Shown here one piece after another: positions 18,555 to 27,212 of a stretch of 64,000 bases of DNA (within the stretch, counting starts at the first letter, position 1; each line of letters starts with the position of its first letter). The notes beneath the pieces are model-generated. The model was not told the DNA's origin and searched no databases. It saw only the letters and a list, made by a program, of their open reading frames with translations. A program made the position numbers and the translations under genes. Location of the stretch: contig CATOSB010000002.1 in assembly GCA_951812305.1 (NCBI GenBank), positions 1,240,001 through 1,304,000 of the forward strand, read 5' to 3'. The DNA comes from an uncultured Paracoccaceae bacterium. GTDB lineage: Bacteria; Pseudomonadota; Alphaproteobacteria; Rhodobacterales; Rhodobacteraceae.

Positions 18555-19197
18555 CGCCAGAGTTTATTCTTTCGCTAAATGCCTTTTTTGCGCGCGGTCG
18601 CACGGCGTTTATCACTGTGACAAAATGCTCATGTGCGTGACCCAGTAACCGCCGCGCCAGCCGTGCCTTTTCGATCAGGTCGTCCGACAGCCCATCGCGG
18701 GTTAGTTTCGCCAGCTCAAGCGCAACTTGGCCGGGCTTCATACCAAGCGCGCGATCAGCCAGCTCCAGAAGTTCTGGCGTGCGCATTTCGTCGCCGACAT
18801 TGTCGATGATATCCACAAGCGCCTGATACTTATGCTTGACCAGCACATCGCGCAGTCGCTCAATCTGCTTGGCGCGACGGTACAACATCGCGACGGCTTT
18901 GTCCGGGTTGCTGTCCAGCGCCGCCTCAAAATCCAGGCGTCTGGCATCCAGTTGAATTGACAGCAGCTCTGCCAAGGCCACGGCCGGTTCTGCCTGAAAC
19001 AGCGGCAACCAGTTTTGGGCGGAATTCCTTGTTGTTGTAGAAAAGTCTGAGGCATCGGCCAATCGCGCAGCGATCGCGAGATGATCGTGCAATTCGCGTT
19101 CTTGCGGTCTGAAATACCCATCTGAAAGCGCAACCGGCAGGCGATCAACCTGCGCGACGCCATCGGTCACCCGGAATTGTGACCCTTTCAAATTCAT
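18555..19197 (-). pseudogene. eCIS baseplate protein (Afp11-like), 5' part
   Basis: This holds the start (MNLKGSQFRVTDGVAQVDRL) and about 214 residues of the N-terminal helical domain (LRDVLVKHKYQALVDIIDNV). It joins in frame to 13569-16953 once the IS66 is removed. ATG at 19197 is preferred; an upstream in-frame start at 19233 adds 12 residues of unlikely composition. A G-rich stretch ahead of the ATG may act as ribosome-binding site. Confidence 0.7.
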
Positions 19198-19384
19198 GTC
19201 CACCCCCCGAAACGCATTGCTTCGGTGGCGCAAAATTCAAGCCCCATTCGGAGACCACTTCCCCCAGCTGGACTGCACCAAATTGGTACAGCGGCACGGC
19301 GAAATCATTGGCCGCGACACAACCAGTTTGCGAAATCCAAAAGCAAATTCAAGGAGGAAACGAATTCAGAGAGTTATCCCCAGA

Positions 19385-20278
19385 TTAACCCCCAGGACTG
19401 ACCACAAATACAGCGGAAATCAGGCCCAAGTCTCCCTGGATCAGAATACCACCGCCGATGCTGGTAGATTTGCCACCGGAATCGGCGCCGTAGAATCGCC
19501 CGTCAAAAATCGCGGTCCCAGCAGGTGATGCATCACTTGCGCCGGCAAACAAAACGGGTTCACCTTGATCGTCTAAAAGTTGAAATCCGCCTCCTCCTGA
19601 ACTGGCAAGACGTGCGCCGCATAATTTTACTCGCCTCCAAGTTATTGATTCAAATGGGGCATCCGTGTCGAATTGATCAATTGTTAGGTTTGCGATCTTT
19701 GAACCATGAGAAACCCGCAGCTCGGCCTTCCCGGTCAGCTCCTGCACCTTGGATTCTGCGCCCTCCGCGAGGCTGATGATTCGGAGAAATGCGCGACCGC
19801 GCAAAACGGAATTGCCGCTGTCTGGAATTGATGATGGTGCGGTCGGCGTTCCCAAAACCGCCAGACCGTCAAACATCGGCTGCCGCAACGGGTGATAGTT
19901 GAAATCGTAAACGAAAACACCCTCTGCCGCATCACGCATCGCCTCGACCGGCACCGCACGAGCGCCTCGGAATCCTTTAAGCGCGCCATCGATCTCGCTG
20001 TCCCGGTCGCGACGCGCGTCAAAATCATCATCGCCGATGAATATTTTGTGCAGGCGTCCGTTCCGTCGCAGAGAGCCCGTGATCGGGATCAGTTCCAGCT
20101 TGGGCGTTCCAGTATTTTGCCGGACGTAAGCACCGGCCAGCGCGCGCTTGCCGGGATCCGATTGCACGCATGGGTCAGCCGCAGGGGCAGGCTCACACGC
20201 CGCTAGTGACATGATCGCGATTGCCGCGGCTGCAACAATCCGAACGCGTCGCTGTAACGTTAAAAATTGTACCGTCAT
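19385..20278 (-). CDS. Lipoprotein with transferrin-binding-like beta-barrel tail
   Basis: This 297-aa protein has a type II signal peptide ending in SLAAC (Cys28 from MTVQFLTLQ). The C-terminal part contains GTAIFDGRFYGADSGG and ends ISAVFVVSPGG, a pattern like the small beta-barrel domain of TbpB-type lipoproteins and related surface proteins. It lies inside the eCIS cluster on the same strand, between the core-domain gene and the large baseplate gene. It could be a cell-surface accessory or an unrelated insertion. Start 20278 is preferred over 20296. Confidence 0.6.
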   Translation of the reverse strand: MTVQFLTLQRRVRIVAAAAIAIMSLAACEPAPAADPCVQSDPGKRALAGAYVRQNTGTPKLELIPITGSLRRNGRLHKIFIGDDDFDARRDRDSEIDGALKGFRGARAVPVEAMRDAAEGVFVYDFNYHPLRQPMFDGLAVLGTPTAPSSIPDSGNSVLRGRAFLRIISLAEGAESKVQELTGKAELRVSHGSKIANLTIDQFDTDAPFESITWRRVKLCGARLASSGGGGFQLLDDQGEPVLFAGASDASPAGTAIFDGRFYGADSGGKSTSIGGGILIQGDLGLISAVFVVSPGG

Positions 20279-20374
20279 GTCAAAGGATATCGCCAAGTAC
20301 CCGGTGCTCGTTCAGCGCTGCTTATTGATGGAGGAAGAAGCAATCGACCAATCTCTGCCAGTAAATCAAAGCAG

Positions 20375-21163
20375 TCAATTATATTTTGTCGAATGGGTCC
20401 CAAAACTTCTTTGTTGAATTGCCGCGCTGCCGGCGGAATTCGCTTTCGCGCCCATTACGTCGGCTTCCCGTTCCAATCCGGTGTCGTCGTTGATAGAGAC
20501 GCCCGCCATCTGCATTGTCGGTTTCACCCGACCTTGCGCCTGTTGTACGATGTGCCAAGCCTCGTGCGGCAGATGCTTTTCCTGTCCCGGGCCAAGATGA
20601 ATGTCACTGCCTTGCGCGTAGGCGTGGGCCTGAACAGCCGCAGGTTTGGAAGAGTTTCGGTGAACTTTCACGCCGTCCATCGACATCCCGGATATGGTTT
20701 CAATTCCGGCTTTCAAATCCCCCGGCAAGCCGCCACGTTCAAATTTGGCCTGAACGGTCGCGCCATTTGATTCCGCGTTTGATTTCAACTGCGCTTCTTC
20801 GTCATCGGCGCGTTGCACGGTCGCAGTTTTCAATTGTGCCTCTTCATCTTCCGCGCGCTGTGCGGGAATAGCCTTAAGCTGGGCCTCTTCATCGTCGGCG
20901 CGTTGCGCCGCGCCGGTATTGGCAACCCTTTGCAGCGCAGAAAGCCGTTGAACGGATGCGCCGCTGTTAAGGACCGATTTCAATTGGTGCAGTTCTTCGC
21001 TTCTTTCAGCCAGTGAATGGTTTGCCGTGGCCCCTGCCCCTGCCTGAGCATTTTTGTTGGGTGCGTATGGCTGTGCGCGCTGCACTGGCTTGTTTAATCT
21101 GGACCGTGTCAAATTATCTTCCGTTGCACTGGTTCGAGTTTGCTTTCGCAATGATTGTAACAT
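20375..21163 (-). CDS. eCIS core domain protein (DUF4157)
   Basis: This 262-aa protein carries the DUF4157 signature: GMSMDGVKVHRNSSKPAAV, then IHLGPGQEKHLPHEAWHIVQ with a zinc-protease-like HEAWH at about residues 200-204, and LEREADVMG. Such eCIS core domains are characteristic of contractile injection system clusters and often of their cargo. Before the domain are three tandem repeats of QRADDEEAQLK type (about residues 87-130). ATG 21163 is preferred to a TTG at 21202. It is the most upstream recognised gene of the minus-strand cluster. Confidence 0.85.
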   Translation of the reverse strand: MLQSLRKQTRTSATEDNLTRSRLNKPVQRAQPYAPNKNAQAGAGATANHSLAERSEELHQLKSVLNSGASVQRLSALQRVANTGAAQRADDEEAQLKAIPAQRAEDEEAQLKTATVQRADDEEAQLKSNAESNGATVQAKFERGGLPGDLKAGIETISGMSMDGVKVHRNSSKPAAVQAHAYAQGSDIHLGPGQEKHLPHEAWHIVQQAQGRVKPTMQMAGVSINDDTGLEREADVMGAKANSAGSAAIQQRSFGTHSTKYN

Positions 21164-21276
21164 GTATGGCGCCGCAAACCTAGCGAACTTCGCAAACCGC
21201 AATCAAAACCGTTCAATATATTGCGGAGTCTTTGAATTTTCGGGGCATGTCTTGTGGATATCTTCGCAGATCGAAA

Positions 21277-21504
21277 TTAAGCCGTCGAAAAACCTGCCCA
21301 AAGGAAAAGACCCGCAACCACCAGGATCATGATGCCAATAAATATTGATGGCACTGCGGCAATCCGGCGAAGCCGCTCATCAGACGTTGACCATCTCAGG
21401 AACAGGCAGACCGCCGCCAATGCAAAAGCGATTGCCTGCCAGATCAGGAATGCGCCCACCTTGTTCGTGCCCTTGGTGAAACCGAAATCAGTGGCTGGCG
21501 TCAT
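21277..21504 (-). CDS. Small two-helix membrane protein
   Basis: This 75-aa protein has two predicted membrane segments (GAFLIWQAIAFALAAVCLFL and PSIFIGIMILVVAGLFLWAG) separated by a charged loop (RWSTSDERLRR). It starts at ATG 21504. It precedes the eCIS-core gene on the same strand. Whether it belongs to that system is unknown. Immediately upstream is a 21-base sequence repeated in inverse at about 23416-23438. Confidence 0.55.
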   Translation of the reverse strand: MTPATDFGFTKGTNKVGAFLIWQAIAFALAAVCLFLRWSTSDERLRRIAAVPSIFIGIMILVVAGLFLWAGFSTA

Positions 21505-21539
21505 GTATACCCGTGCGCCTGAATTGGCCTGATGTTTTC

Positions 21540-22090
21540 CGGGTTAGAGTCCCCGATAGGGGATCTGTAAACCCCACGGCTTTAGCCGGACGGGATCGCG
21601 GCATTTGCGTTAAGATGCCTGATTATGGATTCGTACAAGCGTGGCAGCCATACGGTTTGGGACTGCAAATACCACTTGGTGTGGGTGACGAAGTACCGCT
21701 ACCAGGTGTTGGGCGGCGATGTCGGCAACCGCTGCCGTGAGTTGCTGCGCGAGACGGCGCGGGCGCATGGGATGGTTGTGCATGCCGGATCAATCAACCG
21801 TGACCACGAGCATATGCCGGTGTCGACCCCGCCGAACCTGTCGGTCAGCCGTGCGGAGCAATATCTGAAAGGGCGCAGTTCGCACAAGCTGCTGAGCGAG
21901 TTCGGGATATTGCGCAAAAGATATTGGGGGCAACACCTGTGGGCCCGCGGTTACCGGGTTGCCAGCAGCGGCAACGTGACAGACGAGGTGTGGTTGGAAT
22001 ACATCAAGAACCAGACGCCACCCGAGCCCGATGATGATTTTAATCCAGCGGGAACTCCCCGCGTGTAAGCGCGGGGATGATAGCCCTTCC
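21540..22090 (+). mobile_element. IS200-like element
   Basis: A left-end region with hairpins (CCCCGATAGGGG and CGGCTTTAGCCG) precedes a Y1 transposase gene. A right-end hairpin CCCCGCG-TGTAA-GCGCGGG (about 22058-22078) follows. Such elements lack inverted repeats and duplications, so the borders are approximate. Confidence 0.75.
21625..22068 (+). CDS. tnpA: IS200/IS605-family Y1 transposase TnpA
   Basis: This 147-aa single-strand transposase begins MDSYKRGSHTVWDCKYHLVW. It contains a HUH-type metal site (NRDHEHM), a GRSSHKLLSEF helix and YWGQHLWARGYRVASSGNVT. The catalytic Tyr is probably in EVWLEYIKNQ. The length fits IS200 TnpA. No tnpB is adjacent. Confidence 0.9.
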   Translation: MDSYKRGSHTVWDCKYHLVWVTKYRYQVLGGDVGNRCRELLRETARAHGMVVHAGSINRDHEHMPVSTPPNLSVSRAEQYLKGRSSHKLLSEFGILRKRYWGQHLWARGYRVASSGNVTDEVWLEYIKNQTPPEPDDDFNPAGTPRV

Positions 22091-22257
22091 ATTGTCTTCG
22101 GGCTATCGTCTGCAGAATGCGGCTGCGAAAATCGTCCCACAGCGTTTACAAAGGATTTTTTGTGTCCACCGTTGGGGTCGACGAGCAAACGATACGGAAT
22201 TACGTCCGATGGCAGGGCCGAGAAGATAATGGACAAGCGGAGCTTGACCTTTGAAAG

Positions 22258-22282
22258 AACCACGGGTGTAAGCCCGTGGGTA
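22258..22282. repeat. Second IS200-type right-end hairpin
   Basis: CCACGGG-TGTAA-GCCCGTGG has the same loop and layout as the hairpin at the end of the IS200-like element 190 bp upstream. It suggests a remnant right end of another, deleted IS200/IS605 element. The 170 bases between the two hairpins hold no recognisable gene. Confidence 0.5.
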
Positions 22283-22283
22283 T

Positions 22284-23351
22284 CTATATCACTTTGTATT
22301 CCTTGAGCGATACAACGCGGAAGTTGTCGGTGACGGTGTCGCGGAACTCAGGCCATTTTTCTGGCAGTGTCGTACGGAAGAAGTTGAAAATAGCCTCTGT
22401 GAACTGGTTGAACGTTGCATAGTGGCGATTGTGTGTGACCCAATCGTGCATGACGCCCCAAAGGCGCTCGATTGGGTTGAGATGCGGGGCATATGCTGGC
22501 AGGAAATGCAACTTCACCCGGCGTTCCGGGCTGTTGAGCCATGGCTGAAGTATCCTGGCATGATGATAGCGGGCATTGTCGACAAAGACATGGATGGTCG
22601 TCATGGTTGGGTTGTTGCGCTCCAACTTTTCCAGCATTTGTTGGGTTGTCCGGGCATTGATCTTTTCGCCTTCTACAAAGGTGAACTGGAAGGTCTCAAG
22701 GTCAAGCGCTCCCTGAATATTGAGCCGTTTGCGCCCGGATGTCGCCTTCAGGGCCGTCTTTTGTCCCTTTGGGAACCAGCCATGGGCGGGGCGGCTCTGA
22801 TGCTCGGGGTGAACAGCGTCCGAAAAGACAACCATCTCATCTGCGGCCAACCCGTTCATCATGGCCTCATATTGGGCAATAAACGCAGCCTGTTTGGCTT
22901 CATCGGCCTGTGCAGGCAGCAATTGTGGTTTCCTATACACAAACCCCAGGCGGCGCATCAGCCTGGCGGCTCCCGAGGGGCTGTAGCTCTGGTCGCACTC
23001 GGCCAGAACATAGGCACAGACCTCATCTACGTTCTGTGCCGGATGTTCGGTGAAATGCGCTTTCAAAGCCCGTTCCTGCTCCACCGATAGATGCCCCTGT
23101 CGCTGGCTGTAGCCCTTCAAGCCAAAAAATGACAACCCCGCTCCGGCAAACGCGAACTGCCATTCCGTCAGAACCGTTGGACCGATATCCAAAATCCGGC
23201 AAACCGTTCCGGCGTCTTCTCCTGTGTCCAGAAGAAGAAACGCACGCGCACGTTTCCAAACAAGGGCCTCAACTTTGCGGCGGCGGCAAAGCGCTTCAAG
23301 CGCTATGCGCTGCTCGTCGGATAAGGTGACTGTTTTGTCTCGCTTGCTCAT
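22284..23351 (-). CDS. IS630-family transposase (second type)
   Basis: This 355-aa protein begins MSKRDKTVTLSDEQRIALEA. It has helix-turn-helix regions and a DDE core (VVFSDAVHPEHQS, HVFVDNARYHHA, LNPIERLWGVMH). It is unrelated in detail to the IS630 element at 11780. Start 23351 is preferred to 23393, which would add sequence outside the family pattern. The stop codon lies just beyond the probable left end. Confidence 0.88.
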   Translation of the reverse strand: MSKRDKTVTLSDEQRIALEALCRRRKVEALVWKRARAFLLLDTGEDAGTVCRILDIGPTVLTEWQFAFAGAGLSFFGLKGYSQRQGHLSVEQERALKAHFTEHPAQNVDEVCAYVLAECDQSYSPSGAARLMRRLGFVYRKPQLLPAQADEAKQAAFIAQYEAMMNGLAADEMVVFSDAVHPEHQSRPAHGWFPKGQKTALKATSGRKRLNIQGALDLETFQFTFVEGEKINARTTQQMLEKLERNNPTMTTIHVFVDNARYHHARILQPWLNSPERRVKLHFLPAYAPHLNPIERLWGVMHDWVTHNRHYATFNQFTEAIFNFFRTTLPEKWPEFRDTVTDNFRVVSLKEYKVI

Positions 23352-23398
23352 ACCCTCAAAATAGAAACCTCCGTGCCTGTGACCATGCGGCAAAGTGA
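22289..23398 (-). mobile_element. IS630-family element (second type), about 1.1 kb
   Basis: A short inverted repeat TCACTTTG/CAAAGTGA bounds the transposase gene. TA lies before the left end (22287-22288), but the right flank is TT, so the expected TA duplication is not intact. The element may sit in a rearranged region. Borders are approximate. Confidence 0.6.
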
Positions 23399-23417
23399 TT
23401 CACAGGCATCAAAATCA

Positions 23418-23513
23418 TCAGGCCAATTCAGGCGCAGGAGTGTATAAGACGACGAAAGAGCCGAAGAATGCCACCGCCCATAGACCGACCACTATCAATA
23501 TCGAAGATCGCAA
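23418..23513 (-). other. Possible 31-codon membrane ORF
   Basis: From a TTG at 23513 the minus strand encodes RSSILIVVGLWAVAFFGSFV and ends YTPAPELA. This is a plausible single-helix membrane peptide. Its last codons fall in a sequence that recurs inverted near 21510-21535. It may be the remnant of a small gene; evidence is weak. The rest of 23399-23608 shows nothing recognisable. Confidence 0.3.
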
Positions 23514-23608
23514 TGTTACGCCCCCCTATCGCGGCATCTTTGCAGGATGTCCTTCAACGTAAAGCAAGACAAGCCCTAGCCCGTTATACAAAGGCTGGCA
23601 ATTCGTGA

Positions 23609-24937
23609 TCATGCCGGACCGCCGTCGGCAACCCGATCCGGGTTCTGCTTTGCCCAACCCGCAAGGAAATTTGCCATTTCCGGCACACCGGCCAGCTCAA
23701 TTGCGCGGCGTGGCAAACCGACACCAGCATTCAGGGCCAGCCGGGCACAGGCGACATGGTCCCGATCATCGCGTGACGGACAGTTTTCGGATCCGTGAAT
23801 GATCGTTGAAAGCAAATTGCCGCCGTAATCGTTGACATGATCGAGGTCAGGATTCAGGCCCAGAAAATATTCCAGTGCTTCGGGCAGCCCCTCCCACCCC
23901 GCGATTTGCAGCGGCGTAAGTCCCATATTGTCGGGACGATTTGGATCCAGGCCAATCTCGATGAGACGTCTCACGTGGCTAAGGCCATTGGGAAATCCCA
24001 ATACAGCCCGGATCAGATCGCGGTACTCGTCAGGCAATTGATCCTCAGTGACAGTTTTGCCCTGCAAACTGGTGCCGTCCGCCGCCGCAGCAAGCAATTT
24101 CTCATCACCGCTCAGATTTGTGTCACCTCCAGCGCTCTTGATCAAACTGGCGGCAGTCTTGTTTCCATAAACCATCGCCACGGCGTAAGGTGTCATGCCC
24201 TTGTATCGCTTGGATGGATCTGCGCCTGCGTCCAGCAACAAGTTGATCATACGTTCATCGCACATACGCCGCGCAGCCTGATGCAGGGCAGGAATGACCC
24301 AAGGCGGTTCACCAGAAGGATGTTCTTCGATGCCCTCATTCGGATCGGCGCCCGCCTCCAGCAACATTTGCACTGCCTTGTGATCGTTGAAGTCGAGCGC
24401 GCGCGGCAACGCGTTTGTGCCTTTCGGGTTTGCACCAGAATCAAGGAGAAGCCGCAATCCATCGCGATGACCCAACTCGGTTGAATGATACAGCGACTCG
24501 CCGTCATTGGGGTTTGCACCGCGTTCCAACAACCACTTGGCAAGAACAAGATTGTTCGCGTGCCCAAGCGCGCCGTAAAGAATTGACAGCGGCGAATTCG
24601 GATCACCGTTGTAATTGTAGAAATCGTTCACGTCAGCTCCAGCAGCCACCAATGCCTCGGCGACCGCCAACATATCACTTTGCGAACCTTGGCCGTGGAT
24701 ATGCTGAGAAAATGCCAGATGGCATATTGGAGATCGAACACCAACAACCTGCTTGGCGCGATCCGGGTGGTCAGCCAAAACAACAGCCAAATGTTCGATA
24801 TCGTAAAGCGCAATCGCCAATCCCAAATTCGCGCGGCCCAATTCAGGGGTCTCTGCCAGCAGGGATTCAACCACGTGGTGCTGCCCGAAAAACAGAGCGA
24901 TCTTCAGCCGTTCTGCGCGGTCGTGTTGGGCATTCAT
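23609..24937 (-). CDS. Ankyrin-repeat protein
   Basis: This 442-aa protein is built of ankyrin-type repeats. Examples are ALVAAGADVNDFYNYN, WLLERGANPNDGESLYHSTE, LLLDSGANPKGTNALPRALD, MLLEAGADPNEG and LLLDAGADPSKRYKGMTPYA, with further degenerate copies toward LIEIGLDPNRPDNMGLTPLQ. No signal peptide or membrane segment is seen, so it is probably cytoplasmic and protein-binding. It diverges from dnaX. It lies 2.1 kb from the eCIS core gene; a role as cargo is conceivable but unsupported. Confidence 0.85.
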   Translation of the reverse strand: MNAQHDRAERLKIALFFGQHHVVESLLAETPELGRANLGLAIALYDIEHLAVVLADHPDRAKQVVGVRSPICHLAFSQHIHGQGSQSDMLAVAEALVAAGADVNDFYNYNGDPNSPLSILYGALGHANNLVLAKWLLERGANPNDGESLYHSTELGHRDGLRLLLDSGANPKGTNALPRALDFNDHKAVQMLLEAGADPNEGIEEHPSGEPPWVIPALHQAARRMCDERMINLLLDAGADPSKRYKGMTPYAVAMVYGNKTAASLIKSAGGDTNLSGDEKLLAAAADGTSLQGKTVTEDQLPDEYRDLIRAVLGFPNGLSHVRRLIEIGLDPNRPDNMGLTPLQIAGWEGLPEALEYFLGLNPDLDHVNDYGGNLLSTIIHGSENCPSRDDRDHVACARLALNAGVGLPRRAIELAGVPEMANFLAGWAKQNPDRVADGGPA

Positions 24938-25012
24938 ACTGTGACCTTTCGTTTCGGGCGAACGCGGTAAGTTCGCTGGACCTTATTCAAACGTCCCCCT
25001 AATCTTGCCCTG

Positions 25013-26761
25013 ATGTCCGATTCCGATCAAACCTCAAAATACCAGGTTCTCGCCCGAAAGTACCGGCCAGAGACTTTCGCCGACCTCGTAGGTCAGGATG
25101 CGATGGTGCGCGTTCTGAAAAATGCGTTTGAAGCGGACAGGATCGCCCAAGCGTTCGTGATGACCGGTATTCGCGGCACCGGCAAGACCACCACTGCCCG
25201 GATCATCGCCAAAGGTATGAATTGTATTGGGCCAGACGGTAAGGGCGGGCCAACTGTCCAGCCCTGCGGACAGTGTGAACCATGCAAGAGGATCGCCGAG
25301 GGGCGGTTCATCGACGTTCTGGAAATCGATGCAGCTTCGTCCACTGGCGTCGATAACATCCGCGAAATCAATCAGATGGCCAATACGCGCCCCTCTGAGG
25401 GTCGCTACAAAATCTTCATCATCGACGAGGTTCACATGCTGTCGACCAGCGCGTTCAATGCGCTGTTGAAGACGCTGGAAGAACCGCGACCACACACGAA
25501 ATTCATCATGGCGACGACCGAGATTCGCAAAGTTCCGGTCACAGTTCTGTCACGCTGCCAACGGTTTGATCTACGCCGGATCGAGCCCGAGGACATGATG
25601 GCAATGCTGCGCCGGATTGCTGATGCCGAGGGTGGAGAGATCAGCAACGATGCGCTGGCACTGATCACGCGGGCCTCCGAAGGGTCCGCGCGGGATGCGC
25701 AGTCGCTGCTGGATCAGGCCCTGTCGCATGGCGCCGGTGAAACGACGGTCGATCAGGTCCGCGCGATGCTGGGGCTGGCCGATCGGGGCCGGGTGATGGA
25801 CCTGTTTGACATGATCATGTCCGGCGACGCGGCGGGTGCGCTGGCGGAACTTTCGGCGCAATATGCCGACGGGGCCGACCCGCTTGCCGTGCTGCGCGAT
25901 CTGGCGGAAGTCACCCATTGGGTCAGCGTCATCAAGATCACGCCAGATGCGGTCGACGACCCTACCATCAACCCGGACGAGCGCACGCGCGGCGCAGATA
26001 TGGCAGGCCGATTGCCGATGCGGGTTTTGTCGCGGATGTGGCAAATGTTGCTGAAGGCGCTCGATGAAGTGGCGCTGGCCCCCAACGCCATGATGGCTGC
26101 CGAAATGGCCGTCATCCGGCTGACCCATGTGGCAGAGTTGCCGCCGCCCGGCGATCTGGTCGCGAAACTGAAGGATGCCACACCGCCCCCGCCGGAACCC
26201 GGCGGTGGTGGCGGCGGTTCAAGCCCGGGGCGGGCAAGCGTAGAGGCGCGTGCGCAGGCCGTGTCTGCTGGAGCGACCGCAGGCGGCGGCGCGACGGCGC
26301 AGGCGCTGAACACTGAAGAGGCGTTGGTACGCTTCCCGACTTTCACCAACGTGGTTAACCTGATCAGGTCCAACCGCGACATGAAGCTGTTGGTCGAGGT
26401 TGAAACGACCTTGCGCCTCGCCCGCTATCAACCGGGTCGCATCGAGTTCGAGCCGACCGTAAACGCTCCCAAAGACCTCGCCGCACGGCTGGCCGGAAAG
26501 CTGCAGATGTGGACCGGGGTTCGCTGGGCAGTGACAGTTGTGAACGAAGGCGGCGGGGACACCATCGCCGAGGTTCGTGATGCCGACATTCGCGCACTAG
26601 AAGATGAAGCCAAGGGCCATCCGCTGGTGCAGGCGGTGTTTGACGCGTTCCCAGCGGCGAAAATCCTTGACATTCGCAGTCTGGATGACATCGCACAAGC
26701 CGCCGCCGAAGAGGCGCTGGACGAGGTTGAGGGTGAATGGGACCCCTTCGAAGAGGACTGA
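25013..26761 (+). CDS. dnaX: DNA polymerase III subunit gamma/tau
   Basis: This 582-aa clamp-loader ATPase has a Walker A at residues 52-59 (GIRGTGKT), a zinc site with Cys71, 85, 88 and 91, a Walker B/DExH (IIDEVHMLS) and a sensor region (TVLSRCQRF). A Gly/Pro-rich linker follows (about 390-410) and then a tau-like C-terminal domain ending in an acidic tail (WDPFEED). The length fits alphaproteobacterial DnaX. The downstream small gene starts 1 bp after its stop codon, and ybaB follows 2.2 kb later. Confidence 0.97.
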   Translation: MSDSDQTSKYQVLARKYRPETFADLVGQDAMVRVLKNAFEADRIAQAFVMTGIRGTGKTTTARIIAKGMNCIGPDGKGGPTVQPCGQCEPCKRIAEGRFIDVLEIDAASSTGVDNIREINQMANTRPSEGRYKIFIIDEVHMLSTSAFNALLKTLEEPRPHTKFIMATTEIRKVPVTVLSRCQRFDLRRIEPEDMMAMLRRIADAEGGEISNDALALITRASEGSARDAQSLLDQALSHGAGETTVDQVRAMLGLADRGRVMDLFDMIMSGDAAGALAELSAQYADGADPLAVLRDLAEVTHWVSVIKITPDAVDDPTINPDERTRGADMAGRLPMRVLSRMWQMLLKALDEVALAPNAMMAAEMAVIRLTHVAELPPPGDLVAKLKDATPPPPEPGGGGGGSSPGRASVEARAQAVSAGATAGGGATAQALNTEEALVRFPTFTNVVNLIRSNRDMKLLVEVETTLRLARYQPGRIEFEPTVNAPKDLAARLAGKLQMWTGVRWAVTVVNEGGGDTIAEVRDADIRALEDEAKGHPLVQAVFDAFPAAKILDIRSLDDIAQAAAEEALDEVEGEWDPFEED

Positions 26762-26762
26762 C

Positions 26763-27212
26763 GTGAAGCGCGACGCAGCAGCGATCATCGGCGATGTGAA
26801 GGCACTGGCTGTTGAGTATCACCAAACCACTGGCAAACCATTGGGCGTGACTGGCGAAATTGCCGAGATGGAGGCGGCGCGCCTTTTGGGCCTTGAACTG
26901 GCCGAGGCACGCAGCCCCGGCTACGACGCGATCCGCCGACGAGCCGGGCAAATGGAAACCATTCAGATCAAGGGCCGCTGGAAACGCGACGGCGCGAATT
27001 GGGGGCGGGTTCCGTCGATCAATACCGACAAGCCTTTTGATTTTGTAATGCTGGTCCTTCTGTCTGGCGACTACGAGGTGGTCGAGATTTGGGAAGCAAA
27101 CCGGGAAGCTGTCAGGGCACGACTCGACGCGCCCGGGTCCAAGGCACGTAACCAGCGCCGCTCAATGGGCGTCGCGCAGTTTAAGACGATCGCCACACAG
27201 GTCTGGCCGTGA
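26763..27212 (+). CDS. Conserved hypothetical, nuclease-fold-like (DUF6998-like)
   Basis: This 149-aa protein starts at GTG 26763, directly after the dnaX stop. The pattern GEIAEMEAARLLGLELAEAR, SPGYDAIRR and then ETIQIKGRWKR resembles the E-D-QxK layout of PD-(D/E)xK-like nuclease folds and small DUF6998-type proteins. Enzymatic activity is not demonstrated. Its end overlaps the next start by 4 bp, implying one transcript with dnaX. Confidence 0.65.
   Translation: MKRDAAAIIGDVKALAVEYHQTTGKPLGVTGEIAEMEAARLLGLELAEARSPGYDAIRRRAGQMETIQIKGRWKRDGANWGRVPSINTDKPFDFVMLVLLSGDYEVVEIWEANREAVRARLDAPGSKARNQRRSMGVAQFKTIATQVWP

Noticed and set aside
21329..21532. Plus-strand 67-codon frame overlapping the small membrane gene
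   Set aside because: The minus strand has clear two-helix membrane character; this frame is its shadow, although its tail resembles the peptide at 23418-23513.
23609..24937. Ankyrin protein as eCIS effector
   Set aside because: It lies beyond IS elements from the eCIS locus, on an unrelated promoter, and has no eCIS-core domain; proximity alone is not enough.
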